Below the pieces are notes generated by a model. That model did no database searches. It was not told the origin of the DNA and saw nothing but the letters and a program-made list of their open reading frames with translations. The position numbers and the translations under genes are program-made. DNA of 64,000 nt, from positions 39,940-103,939 of the forward strand of contig CAUJIN010000029.1 in NCBI GenBank assembly GCA_963205495.1, written 5' to 3'. Below, piece after piece: positions 26,152-34,880 of the stretch. Source of the DNA: Pseudomonadota bacterium (GTDB lineage: Bacteria > Pseudomonadota > Gammaproteobacteria > Xanthomonadales > Xanthomonadaceae). Position 1 is the first letter of the stretch; every line of letters begins with the position of its first letter.

Positions 26152-26745
26152 TCACGCCAGCGCCATCACCGCCGCGCGGGCGCGCTCCAGATAGGCCGCC
26201 TTGTCCTCGCCCGGCTGCGGCCTGACCACCTTGCCGAAGCGCGCGGTGCAGGTCAGGGGCACCGGCAGCAGGCTGCCCTTGGGCAGGCTGCGGCGGGCGT
26301 TGTCGAGGTACACCGCGACCGGCTCCACCTCCGGGTGCGCGAGCGCGAGGTGGTACAGGCCGGACTTGAACGGGCCGGGCTGCTCGCCCGGATTGCGGGT
26401 GCCTTCGGGAAACAGGATCAGCGAATCGCCCTGCGCCAGCGCGGCGTGCAGCGGCGCGAGCGGATCTTCCCCGGGGCTTTTCCGCTGGCGCTCGATCAGC
26501 ACCGCGTTGAGGCCGCGGTGCGCGATCACCGCGCGCAGCCCGCCGCCCCAGTAATCCTTCGCGGCCACCGGGCGGGTGCGCCGACGCAGTTCGGGCGGAA
26601 GCGCGGCCCACAGCGTCACGGTGTCGAGATGGCTGCCGTGGTTGGCGAAGTAGATGCGCTGGCGCGCTTCCGGCGCAACCCCGACCCAGCGCGGATAGGC
26701 GCCGAACAGCAGCCTGGACAGCAGCACGAGCAGGCGCGACAGCAT
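26152..26745 (-). CDS. 1-acyl-glycerol-3-phosphate acyltransferase-like (PlsC domain)
   Basis: Acylates lysophosphatidate or a related lysolipid at the membrane. 197 residues with the acyltransferase motifs NHGSHLD (NHx4D block), FPEGTRNPGEQ and a KSGLYHLAL block, plus an N-terminal membrane-associated segment. Its ATG shares a base with the stop of the CDP-alcohol phosphotransferase gene, so the two are translationally coupled. Confidence 0.92.
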   Translation of the reverse strand: MLSRLLVLLSRLLFGAYPRWVGVAPEARQRIYFANHGSHLDTVTLWAALPPELRRRTRPVAAKDYWGGGLRAVIAHRGLNAVLIERQRKSPGEDPLAPLHAALAQGDSLILFPEGTRNPGEQPGPFKSGLYHLALAHPEVEPVAVYLDNARRSLPKGSLLPVPLTCTARFGKVVRPQPGEDKAAYLERARAAVMALA

Positions 26746-27368
26746 CAGGCGCTCGCCTTGAGCCGGGCGGCGATGGCGCGGGCGCGCAGCGCGCAGGTGA
26801 GCGCCGTGCCGGCGGTGATCAGGACGCTTGCGGCCAGCAGCGCCTGCACGCTGCCGCGCCAGTGCAGCTCGGCCGCGCCGATCAGGAGCGCGAAGGTCAT
26901 CACCGCCATGCGGTGCGGCTTGGCCTGCGGGCCGCGAAAATCCTGCGCCAGGCCCAGGCTGCCGCCGGTGACGCGGATGTAGGCGGTGAGTGCGGCCAGC
27001 AGCGCCATCAGCCAGCCCAGCCAGTCATGTCCGGCGGCATGGCCCAGGGCGATGAGGAACAGCGAATCGGCGATGCGGTCGGGAAACTCGTTGTAGAGCG
27101 CGCCCACCGGCGACTGCTTGCCGCCTTCGATCGCCACCATGCCGTCGAGCAGGTTGCACAGCAGCCGAAGCTGCACGCAGGCCGCGGCGAGCACGAAGCC
27201 CGCGGACGTCGGCCAGCCGATCAGCAGCCACGCGCCGAGGAGGGCGAAGCCGATGCTCAGGACGGAAATCTGGTTCGGCGTCACCGCGCTTGCCGCCAGC
27301 GCGCGCGCCAGCGCCTTGGCCCAGGCGGCCTTGCGGGTTTCCAGCGGGCGGCGGTTGGATTCGCTCAT
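26745..27368 (-). CDS. CDP-alcohol phosphatidyltransferase family protein
   Basis: Integral membrane enzyme of 207 residues, six helices. The family signature D-G-x2-A-R-x8-G-x3-D-x3-D appears as DGMVAIEGG...GALYNEFPDRIAD: the Arg is Ile and the third Asp is Asn, with a compensating D-R-I-A-D downstream. Such variants occur in the subgroup encoded with PlsC and a second CdsA, which suggests a non-canonical polar head-group alcohol rather than glycerol-phosphate. Nineteen bases downstream of the MscS gene. Confidence 0.88.
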   Translation of the reverse strand: MSESNRRPLETRKAAWAKALARALAASAVTPNQISVLSIGFALLGAWLLIGWPTSAGFVLAAACVQLRLLCNLLDGMVAIEGGKQSPVGALYNEFPDRIADSLFLIALGHAAGHDWLGWLMALLAALTAYIRVTGGSLGLAQDFRGPQAKPHRMAVMTFALLIGAAELHWRGSVQALLAASVLITAGTALTCALRARAIAARLKASA

Positions 27369-27387
27369 GGAGAGTTTTCCGAAAGCG

Positions 27388-27984
27388 TCATGCGGATGGA
27401 TTTCCGGTCGGATCGCTCCGCCCCGGCAGCGATTCGGGCAGCGCGGGAAGCGCGCCGCGCCAGCGCCGCAGGGTGCGCTGGAAGAACAGGCTGTTGGGAA
27501 TCTGCAGCACGGTACCGTCGGCCGCGCCCTCGGTTTCCTGCAGCGTCGTGTAGATGAGATTCACGTCCATCACGCGCCCCTTGAGGCCGGGCTTCTCGCC
27601 GTTTTCCAGCAGCTCCACCAGATCACCCACGCGGAACGAGCGCGTGGTGAGGATGAGGAAGGAGCAGAAGATGTTGGACAGCACGCTCCAGGCCGCGAAG
27701 AACGCCACCGCGCCCACCGCCGCGAAGCTGGTGAAGGCGGTCCACAGCACCGTGGCCGAGACGCCGAGCACGTCCAGCACCATCAGGCTGGCGGCGGCGA
27801 AGATGACGAAGCTGACGAGCCGGCGCGCCACCGTGCGCACGTTGGGCGGCAGGGCGCTGCGCCCGAGCAGCCGCCGCGACAGCCAGCGCAGCAGCTGCGC
27901 GATCGCCACGATCAGGGCGATCTTCAACCCCGGCTGCACCAGCGCCGGCCAGTTCTGCATCCATTCGGGCAGGTGTGCTGCCAT
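27388..27984 (-). CDS. small MscS-family mechanosensitive channel
   Basis: 198 residues: two or three N-terminal helices, then the pore helix region FAAVGAVAFFAAWSVLSNIF and the beta-domain FRVGDLVEL with the family N-I-F-C-S-F-L-I-L-T pattern. Shorter than E. coli MscS (286), lacking most of the C-terminal cytoplasmic cage. Opens under membrane tension; its place at the head of the lipid operon suggests a link with membrane composition, an inference. Confidence 0.88.
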   Translation of the reverse strand: MAAHLPEWMQNWPALVQPGLKIALIVAIAQLLRWLSRRLLGRSALPPNVRTVARRLVSFVIFAAASLMVLDVLGVSATVLWTAFTSFAAVGAVAFFAAWSVLSNIFCSFLILTTRSFRVGDLVELLENGEKPGLKGRVMDVNLIYTTLQETEGAADGTVLQIPNSLFFQRTLRRWRGALPALPESLPGRSDPTGNPSA

Positions 27985-28092
27985 CGACTCCGCATCCGAG
28001 TTGCTCCGTTGCGCGGCATCCTAATTGCCAAAGGTGCAGACGGAAACGCCCGGCATGCCGATAATCGCGCCTTGCCTTCAGGAATTCGAGCC

Positions 28093-29715
28093 ATGCAGAC
28101 CTGCGATGCCCTCCTCATCGGCGGCGGCCACAACGGACTGGTCTGCGCGGCCTACCTCGCGGCCAGCGGGCTGAAAGTCACCGTGCTGGAGCGTCGCGGC
28201 ATCGTGGGCGGGGCAGCGGTCACCGAGGAGTTCCACCCGGGATTCCGCAATTCCACCGCCAGCTACACGGTGAGCCTTCTCAACCCGCAGGTGAGCGCCG
28301 ACCTGCGCCTGCGCGAACACGGCCTGCGCGTGGTGGAGCGGCCCTACGCCAACTTCCTGCCGCTGCCCGACGGCAGCGCCTTCCGCCTGGGCGGCGAGGC
28401 GGGAATGGCCGAACTGGCGCGGCGCTCGCCGCGCGACGCGCAGCGCCTGCCCGAGTACCACGCCATGCTCGACCGGGTGGTGGCGGTGCTGCGCGTGCTG
28501 ATGGACCGCACCCCGCCCAACCTCAGCGACCGCTTCGTGCTCGCGGACTGGCTGGCCTCGTGGAAGGTGACGCGCGAGCTGCGCCGGCTCGACATGCGCG
28601 GACGGCGCGACCTGCTCGATCTTTTCACCAAGTCCGCGGGTGAACTGCTCGACCAGTGGTTCGAGTGTGAACCGCTGAAGGCGGCGCTGGGCTGGGATTC
28701 GGTGGTGGGAAACTTCGCCAGCCCCTGGACTCCGGGCAGCGCCTATGTGCTCCTGCACCACGTCTTCGGCGAAACCAACGGCAAATCCGGCGTCTGGGGC
28801 CACGCCATCGGCGGCATGGGCGCGATCACCCGGGCGATGGCGGCCGAATGCCGCGCGCGCGGCGTGACGATCCTCACCGACGCGCCGGTCGCCCAGTTGC
28901 GGATGGAAAACGGCCGCGCCATCGGCGCGGTGCTGGAAGACGGCCGCGAGTTCCGCGCGCGCTGCGTGGTTTCCAACCTCAACCCCAAGCTGCTCTACCA
29001 GCGCCTGGTGCCGCAGGAAGCCCAGCCCGAGGAGCTGCGCGAACGCATCGTGCGCTACCGCTGCGGCTCGGGCACCTTCCGCATGAACGTGGCGCTGACG
29101 GAGCTGCCCGATTTCACCTGCGCACCCGGCACCGCGCTCGCGTCGCACCACCAGAGCGGCATCCTGATCGGGCCGTCCCTGGCCTACATGGAGCGCGCCT
29201 ACTTCGACGCCAAATCGCGCGAGCACAACCCCGGCTGGGCGCGCGAGCCGATCGTGGAGCTGGTGATTTCCTCCACCCTCGACGACAGCCTCGCCCCGCC
29301 CGGCCGGCACGTCGCCAGCCTGTTCTGCCAGCACGTGAACCCGGAGGTCGAAGGCGGCTGGGACGCGCACCGCGATACGGTCGCCAAACTCATGATCGAT
29401 ACCGTGGACCGCGTGGCTCCCAACTTCGCGCGCAGCGTGCTGGGCTGGCGCGCGCTTTCCCCGCTCGATCTGGAGCGCGAATTCGGGCTCGTGGGCGGGG
29501 ACATCTTCCACGGCGCGCTCGGGCTGGACCAGATGTTCAGCGCGCGCCCGCTGCTGGGCCAGGGCAACTACCGCAGCGCGCTGCCCGGCCTGTACCTGTG
29601 CGGCTCGGGCACCCACCCCGGTGGCGGCGTCACCGGCCTTCCCGGGCGCAACGCCGCGCGCGAAATCCTGCGCGACCTGCGGGCGCCCGCACGGAAAGGG
29701 CATCGGCTACAGTGA
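28093..29715 (+). CDS. FAD-dependent NAD(P)/phytoene-desaturase-type oxidoreductase
   Basis: 540 residues. N-terminal FAD-binding motif DALLIGGGHNGLVCAAYLAASG followed by the E-R-R-x-x-x-G-G-A block; C-terminal FAD motif GLYLCGSGTHPGGGVTGLPGRNAA. Fits the PYROXD2 / phytoene-dehydrogenase-like family of flavin amine-oxidase fold enzymes, substrate unknown. A GATAAT-like -10 lies about 25 bp upstream in the gap to the divergent MscS gene. Followed 23 bp later by mgtE. Confidence 0.92.
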   Translation: MQTCDALLIGGGHNGLVCAAYLAASGLKVTVLERRGIVGGAAVTEEFHPGFRNSTASYTVSLLNPQVSADLRLREHGLRVVERPYANFLPLPDGSAFRLGGEAGMAELARRSPRDAQRLPEYHAMLDRVVAVLRVLMDRTPPNLSDRFVLADWLASWKVTRELRRLDMRGRRDLLDLFTKSAGELLDQWFECEPLKAALGWDSVVGNFASPWTPGSAYVLLHHVFGETNGKSGVWGHAIGGMGAITRAMAAECRARGVTILTDAPVAQLRMENGRAIGAVLEDGREFRARCVVSNLNPKLLYQRLVPQEAQPEELRERIVRYRCGSGTFRMNVALTELPDFTCAPGTALASHHQSGILIGPSLAYMERAYFDAKSREHNPGWAREPIVELVISSTLDDSLAPPGRHVASLFCQHVNPEVEGGWDAHRDTVAKLMIDTVDRVAPNFARSVLGWRALSPLDLEREFGLVGGDIFHGALGLDQMFSARPLLGQGNYRSALPGLYLCGSGTHPGGGVTGLPGRNAAREILRDLRAPARKGHRLQ

Positions 29716-29738
29716 CCGCGCCACCTCCGGGGAACCCG

Positions 29739-30938
29739 ATGGACGATACCCAGGCACTCATTTCCAGGGTCGCGCGGCGCGATCCGCGCAGCGGTGCCGA
29801 CCTGCTCAAGGCCCTGCCCGACGCGCGCATCGCAGATGTGCTCTGCCGCATGCACATCGGCCACGCGGTCGAGGTGCTGGAGGAATTCGAGCCGGCGCGA
29901 CGCGAGCGCATCGCCTCCGCCACGCCGTTCGGTCGCGAGCCGCTGTGGCTGGTCGGTCACACCTTTCCCGAAGGCACGGTCGGACGCCTGATGGAAAAAC
30001 CCCCGGCGGTGTTCCCGCCCGGCGCCAGCGCCGGCAGCGTGATCGAAACCCTGCGCGAAATCGTGCGTCAGCGCATGGTTGTCTACGTGTTCGTCACCGA
30101 GCCGGACGGCCGCCTCGTCGGCGTGGTCGCCTTCCGCGAACTGGTGTTCGCCGACCCCGCCGCCACGCTCGCGGACATCATGCTGCGCGAGCCGTTCTCG
30201 CTGCATCCCGAGCAGAAGTTCGTGGACGCGATGCGCGCCGTGGTCAAGCGCCACTTCCCCATCTACCCGGTCTGCGACGAAGCCGGCCGACTGCTCGGCG
30301 TGGTCAAGGGGCAGGCGCTGTTCGAGCAGCAGGCCTTCGAAATCTCCGCGCAGGCCGGCGCGATGGTCGGCGTGGAAAAGGAAGAACGCCTGGCCACGCC
30401 CTGGCAGCGCAGCTTCCGCTTCCGCAATCCCTGGCTCCTGCTCAACATGCTGATCGCCTTCGGCGCGGCCACCGTGGTGGGCCTGTTCGAATCGACGATC
30501 AACCAGCTCGTCCTCCTCGCCGCCTTCCTGCCGGTGATGTCGGGCCAGTGCAGCAACCTCGGCGCGCAGGCGCTGGCGGTCACGATCCGCGGCATGACCC
30601 TGGGCGAACTGCGCGACACCTCGCCGTGGAAAGTGCTGGCCAAGGAGGCCTGGCTGGGCCTTCTGAACGGCGCGATCAGCGGCCTGCTGGCCGGCACCGC
30701 GCTCTACTTCGTGGCGCGCTCGCAGCAGCAGGTTTCCCCGCTCTGGCTGGCCGCCACCATCTTCGCGGCGCTGTCGGTGAGCTGCATGTTCGCGGGCCTG
30801 GCCGGCAGCGCCATCCCGATGCTGCTGCGCCGCCTCGGCGCCGACCCCGCCACCGCCTCGGCCATCTTCCTGTCGGTCGCCACCGACATCACCAGCATGG
30901 GCCTGTTCCTGAGCCTGGTGGCGCTGCTGCTGCACTGA
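29739..30938 (+). CDS. MgtE-type magnesium (divalent cation) transporter
   Basis: 399 residues: a short N domain, a CBS-domain pair (about 80-205: VYVFVTEPDGRLVGVVAFRELV and FPIYPVCDEAGRLLGVV) and five C-terminal membrane helices. The pore motif SGQCSNLGAQALAVTIRG and the last helix ATDITSMGLFLSL with its conserved Asp match MgtE. In MgtE the CBS/N domains close the channel when cytosolic Mg is high. The N domain is shorter than in the Thermus model protein. Confidence 0.9.
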   Translation: MDDTQALISRVARRDPRSGADLLKALPDARIADVLCRMHIGHAVEVLEEFEPARRERIASATPFGREPLWLVGHTFPEGTVGRLMEKPPAVFPPGASAGSVIETLREIVRQRMVVYVFVTEPDGRLVGVVAFRELVFADPAATLADIMLREPFSLHPEQKFVDAMRAVVKRHFPIYPVCDEAGRLLGVVKGQALFEQQAFEISAQAGAMVGVEKEERLATPWQRSFRFRNPWLLLNMLIAFGAATVVGLFESTINQLVLLAAFLPVMSGQCSNLGAQALAVTIRGMTLGELRDTSPWKVLAKEAWLGLLNGAISGLLAGTALYFVARSQQQVSPLWLAATIFAALSVSCMFAGLAGSAIPMLLRRLGADPATASAIFLSVATDITSMGLFLSLVALLLH

Positions 30939-31006
30939 GGCGGCGGATGCATCGCCATCCGGTTCGTGGATAATCGGGCCGACGTCCCGCCTTCGAGGAG
31001 CCTCGC

Positions 31007-31567
31007 ATGGGAGAGCCTGCCGGCAAGAGCGCCATGACGCTGAACGAGTTCCTCGCCTGGGAAGCGCTGCAGCCCGAGCGGCACGAGTTCGTCGATGGCG
31101 ATATCTTCGCCATGTCCGGTGCCGAGGAACGCCACGTCACCACCACGCTCAACGTGGCCATGGCCCTGCGCCAGCACCTCGTCGGTGGTCCCTGTCGCGC
31201 GCTCATGCTCGACATGAAGCTGCAGGTGGACGAGCGCATCTTCTATCCGGATGTCCTGGTCACCTGCAGCCCCGCCGATCGCCAGCAGTCATTGGTCAAG
31301 CGCGAGCCGGTCCTGATCGTGGAAGTGCTTTCGCACTCCACCGCCGCCTACGACCGCGGCGACAAGTTCAGCCACTACCGCCGCATCGAAAGTCTGCGCG
31401 AGCTGGCCCTGATCGACCCGGCCACGCGCCGCAGCGATGTCTACCGCAAGGGGGCCGACGGCCTGTGGGTGCTGCACCCGTTCGAGCCGGACGAAGGCAT
31501 CGAACTGGCCTCGGTGCAGCTTGCCATCGACGCCGCCACGCTGTTTGCCGAAGTGGACGAAGCGTAG
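31007..31567 (+). CDS. Uma2-family (DUF820) PD-(D/E)xK restriction-like endonuclease
   Basis: 186 residues. Begins with KSAMTLNEFLAWEALQPERHEFVDGDIFAMSG, then the nuclease core with FYPDVLVTC (Asp) and EPVLIVEVLS (E-x-V), followed by DRGDKFSHYRRIESLRELALID. This is the standard Uma2 fold; these proteins spread by transfer and their targets are unknown. GAGGAG 8 bases before ATG and a GATAAT at 30970. Followed by REP-like repeats. Confidence 0.92.
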   Translation: MGEPAGKSAMTLNEFLAWEALQPERHEFVDGDIFAMSGAEERHVTTTLNVAMALRQHLVGGPCRALMLDMKLQVDERIFYPDVLVTCSPADRQQSLVKREPVLIVEVLSHSTAAYDRGDKFSHYRRIESLRELALIDPATRRSDVYRKGADGLWVLHPFEPDEGIELASVQLAIDAATLFAEVDEA

Positions 31568-31608
31568 GGAAAGCCCGCGCCAACCCCGATACCGGCCGGT
31601 TGGATCGT

Positions 31609-31666
31609 CGTCATCCCAGCATAGGTGCGGAGCTTGCTCCGCACAGTGCCGAGCAAGCTCGGCACC
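31609..31666. repeat. REP-like double palindrome
   Basis: Two adjacent perfect 9-bp-arm hairpins: GTGCGGAGC-TT-GCTCCGCAC (31625-31644) and GTGCCGAGC-AA-GCTCGGCAC (31646-31665). They are enclosed by TAGGTGC/GCACCTA ends, giving a cloverleaf-like unit. The preceding GTCATCCCAGC is shared with the REP-like element at 39985. Confidence 0.75.
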
Positions 31667-31734
31667 TACGAGAAGCAGGCGAGTCCATACATGGGTCGTC
31701 CCTGCGCGGCCGACATGGCGGGCACATCGAACAC

Positions 31735-31761
31735 CGCGTCGGGGGCGTAGCCCCGACCTGC
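31735..31761. repeat. palindromic dispersed repeat, copy 2
   Basis: Exact inverted copy of the 27-base element at 15904-15930; it sits 52 bp before the puuE start, between Uma2 and the ureide operon. Confidence 0.75.
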
Positions 31762-31812
31762 GGCGGCGGCAATGCTAGGCTTGGCGCGGTTCCTCACGCG
31801 CCCGGTTCCACC

Positions 31813-32772
31813 ATGCCGATGACCCCCGACTATCCCCGCGACCTCGCCGGCTACGGACGCCACCCGCCCTTTGCCGACTGGCCGGGCGGTGCGCGCATCG
31901 CGGTGCAGTTCGTGCTGAACCTGGAAGAGGGCGGAGAAAACTGCGTGCTGCACGGCGATGCCGGCAGCGAGCAGTTTCTCTCGGAGATCATCGGTGCGGT
32001 GGCGTATCCGGCGCGCCACATGAGCATGGAGTCGATCTACGAGTACGGCTCGCGCGTGGGCGCCTGGCGCATCCTGCGGGAGTTCGAGCGACGGAGCCTT
32101 CCGCTCACCGTGTTCGGCGTGGCGATGGCGATGCAGCGCAATCCAGAACTGGTGGCGGCCTGCCTCGAACAGGGCCACGAGATCGCCTCGCACGGCTGGC
32201 GCTGGATCCACTACCAGGACATGGACATCGACACCGAGCGCGAGCACCTGCGCCGCGCGGTGGAGATCCACACCGCGCTCACCGGCGCGCCGCCGCAGGG
32301 CTGGTACACCGGGCGCGACAGCCCCAACACGCGGCGGCTGGTGGCCGAGCACGGCGGCTTTCTCTACGACGCCGACTACTACGGCGACGAGCTGCCGTTC
32401 TGGATGGAGGTGGCGGTCTCCGGCGGCGCGCGCGTGCCGCAGCTCATCGTGCCCTACACGCTGGATGCCAACGACATGCGCTTTGCCACGCCGCAGGGCT
32501 TCCACACCGCGGGCCAGTTCTTCGAATACCTGCGCGACAGCTTCGATGTGCTCTACGCGGAAGGCGCCGAAACCCCGCGCATGATGTCGGTCGGGATGCA
32601 CGCGCGCCTGCTGGGGCGGCCCGGGCGCTTCGTCGCGCTGCAGCGCTTTCTCGACCACCTCGCCGCGCACGAGAAGGTGTGGGTGTGCCGGCGCGTGGAC
32701 ATCGCCCGGCACTGGCGCGAACGGCATCCCTTCGTGCCGGGCGCGCCGCGGGACGGGAGCCGGTCCGCATGA
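31813..32772 (+). CDS. puuE: allantoinase, polysaccharide-deacetylase type
   Basis: Opens the hydantoin ring of allantoin to give allantoate. 319 residues of the PuuE family: PDYPRDLAGYGRHPPFADWPGG at the N-terminus (a family hallmark), RIAVQFVLNLEEGGE, the MSMESIYEYGSR segment and HGWRWIHYQ. First gene of puuE-uraD-alc-allA, which confirms the assignment. Start at MPMTPDYPR; the frame upstream carries no homology. Confidence 0.95.
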   Translation: MPMTPDYPRDLAGYGRHPPFADWPGGARIAVQFVLNLEEGGENCVLHGDAGSEQFLSEIIGAVAYPARHMSMESIYEYGSRVGAWRILREFERRSLPLTVFGVAMAMQRNPELVAACLEQGHEIASHGWRWIHYQDMDIDTEREHLRRAVEIHTALTGAPPQGWYTGRDSPNTRRLVAEHGGFLYDADYYGDELPFWMEVAVSGGARVPQLIVPYTLDANDMRFATPQGFHTAGQFFEYLRDSFDVLYAEGAETPRMMSVGMHARLLGRPGRFVALQRFLDHLAAHEKVWVCRRVDIARHWRERHPFVPGAPRDGSRSA

Positions 32773-33275
32773 ATCTCGATGCGCTCAACGCCGCCGCGCC
32801 GGCCGACTTCCTCGCCGCGCTCGGCGGCATCTACGAGCATTCGCCCTGGGTGGCCGAGGCGGGGCTCGCGGCGCGGCCGTTTGCCGACCCGGACGCGCTG
32901 GCGCAGGCGATGGCGCGCGCGGTTGCGGAGGCCGGCGATGCCGCGCAGATGGCCCTGATCCGAGCGCATCCCCAGCTCGCCGGACGCGCCGCGATCGCGG
33001 GGGATCTCACCGAGTCCTCCCGCAGCGAGCAGCGCGGCGCCGGGCTGGATCGGTGCTCGCCGGAAGAATTCGCGCGGCTGACCGCGCTCAACGACGCCTA
33101 TCAAGCGAAGTTCGGATTTCCCTTCATCCTCGCGGTGAAGGGCCACACCCGCGCCAGCATCCTCGCCAACCTCGCCGCGCGCCTGCCCAACGAGGCCCGG
33201 GACGAACGCGCCGAGGCGCTGCGCCAGATCGACCGAATCGCGCGCTTCCGGCTGGAGGCGCTGCTGGGCGGGTGA
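32769..33275 (+). CDS. uraD: 2-oxo-4-hydroxy-4-carboxy-5-ureidoimidazoline decarboxylase
   Basis: Decarboxylates OHCU to S-allantoin, the last step of urate oxidation. 168 residues, all alpha-helical; catalytic His in LIRAHPQLAGRAAI, and the SSRSEQRGAGLD and FPFILAVKGHTRASILANL blocks are signature segments. The ATG overlaps the puuE stop (ATGA). Confidence 0.96.
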   Translation: MNLDALNAAAPADFLAALGGIYEHSPWVAEAGLAARPFADPDALAQAMARAVAEAGDAAQMALIRAHPQLAGRAAIAGDLTESSRSEQRGAGLDRCSPEEFARLTALNDAYQAKFGFPFILAVKGHTRASILANLAARLPNEARDERAEALRQIDRIARFRLEALLGG

Positions 33276-33315
33276 GGCGGGCCGCGCCTGTCATTTCCCC
33301 GGGGTTTGGGGTTGA

Positions 33316-34359
33316 ATGGCGGTCTTTCCCGACCGCGAAACCGCCATGGCCGCCGCCCCGCACGATCCCGACGCCCCCGCCTTCGTCCGCCGCTGCGTGA
33401 ACCTCGCCGACCCGCGCCTGGGCGCGGTGGCGCTGGCCGCCAGCGACGAGTTTTTCGCCGCGAAAGAACGAATGCTCGATCCGGCGCCGGCGCAGTTCTA
33501 CCCCGGGCGCTACGACGAGCACGGCAAATGGATGGACGGCTGGGAATCGCGCCGCCGCCGGCGCGGCGGGCACGACTGGTGCATCGTGCGGCTGGCGCGC
33601 CGCGGCACGCTGGCCGGGCTGGACATCGACACCTCGCACTTCACCGGCAACTTTCCGCCGGGCGCATCCGTGGACGCCTGCTGCCTGGCCGACGGGGAGA
33701 ATCCGGGCGAGGATGCAGCGTGGTTTCCGCTGCTGGCCCCGGTCGCGCTGCGCGGCAACAGCCACCACTATTTCGCGCTGTCCGAGGCGCGGCCGGTGAC
33801 GCACCTGCGGCTCAACATCCACCCGGACGGCGGCATCGCGCGCTTTCGCGCCTACGGCATGCCGGCGTTCGATCCCCGCGGCGCGGGGGAGGACGGCCTG
33901 ATCGAGCTTTCCTCCGCGCTCCACGGCGGCACCGCGCTGGCCGCCAACAACGAGCACTTCGGCCCGGCCTCGGTGATGCTGCTGCCCGGGCGCGGGGTGA
34001 ACATGGGCGACGGCTGGGAAACCCGCCGTCGGCGCGAGCCGGGCAGCGACTGGTGCCTGATCGCGCTGGGCCACCCGGGCGTGGTCGAGCGCATCGAGAT
34101 CGACACCGCGCACTTCAAGGGCAATTTCCCCGACCGCTGTTCGATCCAGGCCGCGCGCGTGGAGGGCGGCGCGCCCGAATCGCTGGTGACCCAGGCCATG
34201 TTCTGGGAAGAACTCCTGCCCGAGCAGCCGATGCGCGCCGACGCGATCCACGTCTTCCGCAGCGAACTGCGCGCACTCGGGCCGGTGAGCCACGTGCGCT
34301 TCAACATGATCCCCGACGGCGGCGTGTCCCGGCTGCGGCTCTGGGGCCGGCCCGTGTGA
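33316..34359 (+). CDS. alc: allantoicase
   Basis: Hydrolyses allantoate to ureidoglycolate and urea. 347 residues with two tandem allantoicase (jelly-roll) domains, about 25-165 and 190-345. Each opens with a V-N-L-A/I-E-L-S segment and carries W-E-(S/T)-R-R-R-R... DWC(I/L)(V/I)LA-like and I-D-T-x-H-F-x-G-N-F-P motifs. An ATG ten codons in (33346) is an alternative start. Its stop overlaps the allA GTG. Confidence 0.95.
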   Translation: MAVFPDRETAMAAAPHDPDAPAFVRRCVNLADPRLGAVALAASDEFFAAKERMLDPAPAQFYPGRYDEHGKWMDGWESRRRRRGGHDWCIVRLARRGTLAGLDIDTSHFTGNFPPGASVDACCLADGENPGEDAAWFPLLAPVALRGNSHHYFALSEARPVTHLRLNIHPDGGIARFRAYGMPAFDPRGAGEDGLIELSSALHGGTALAANNEHFGPASVMLLPGRGVNMGDGWETRRRREPGSDWCLIALGHPGVVERIEIDTAHFKGNFPDRCSIQAARVEGGAPESLVTQAMFWEELLPEQPMRADAIHVFRSELRALGPVSHVRFNMIPDGGVSRLRLWGRPV

Positions 34360-34880
34360 GGCGGCTGCCGATCGAGGCGCTGACGCCCGAAGCCTTCGCG
34401 CCCTTCGGCGAGGTGATATCGCCGGATGCGGCGCGCGAGGTGTGGCAGATCAACGCCGGCACCGCGCAGCGTTTCCACGCGCTGGCGCTGGCCGAGTCGG
34501 CGGGCGAGGGCGGGCGGATCGGAATCAGCCTGTTTCGCGCCGAACCGCGCGCCCTGCCGATTGCCATCACGATGCTCGAACGCCACCCGCTCGGCAGCCA
34601 GGCCTTCGTGCCGCTGCACGCGCGGCCCTGGCTGGTGGTCGTGGCGGCATCGCCCGAGGCCGCGCCGCGCGCCTTCCTTGCGCGCGACGGAGCGGGCGTC
34701 AACTTCCGGCGCGGCACCTGGCACCACCCGCTGCTGGCGCTGGAGGCCACGGGCGACTTCCTCGTGGTCGACCGCATCGGCCCGGGGGACAACTGCGAGG
34801 AGGCCGCGCTGGCCCAGCCCTGGCTGCTGGCCCTGGAGCAGGCGCCGGAACCCATCCACGACACGGCGAACTTTCGATGA
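34356..34880 (+). CDS. allA: ureidoglycolate lyase
   Basis: Cleaves ureidoglycolate to glyoxylate and urea, finishing the ureide pathway. 174 residues starting at a GTG overlapping the alc stop by 4 bases. The [15 protein letters not shown] start, [13 protein letters not shown] and the [11 protein letters not shown] core are diagnostic of AllA. Its TGA overlaps the ATG of the downstream nuclease. Confidence 0.95.
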   Translation: MRRLPIEALTPEAFAPFGEVISPDAAREVWQINAGTAQRFHALALAESAGEGGRIGISLFRAEPRALPIAITMLERHPLGSQAFVPLHARPWLVVVAASPEAAPRAFLARDGAGVNFRRGTWHHPLLALEATGDFLVVDRIGPGDNCEEAALAQPWLLALEQAPEPIHDTANFR

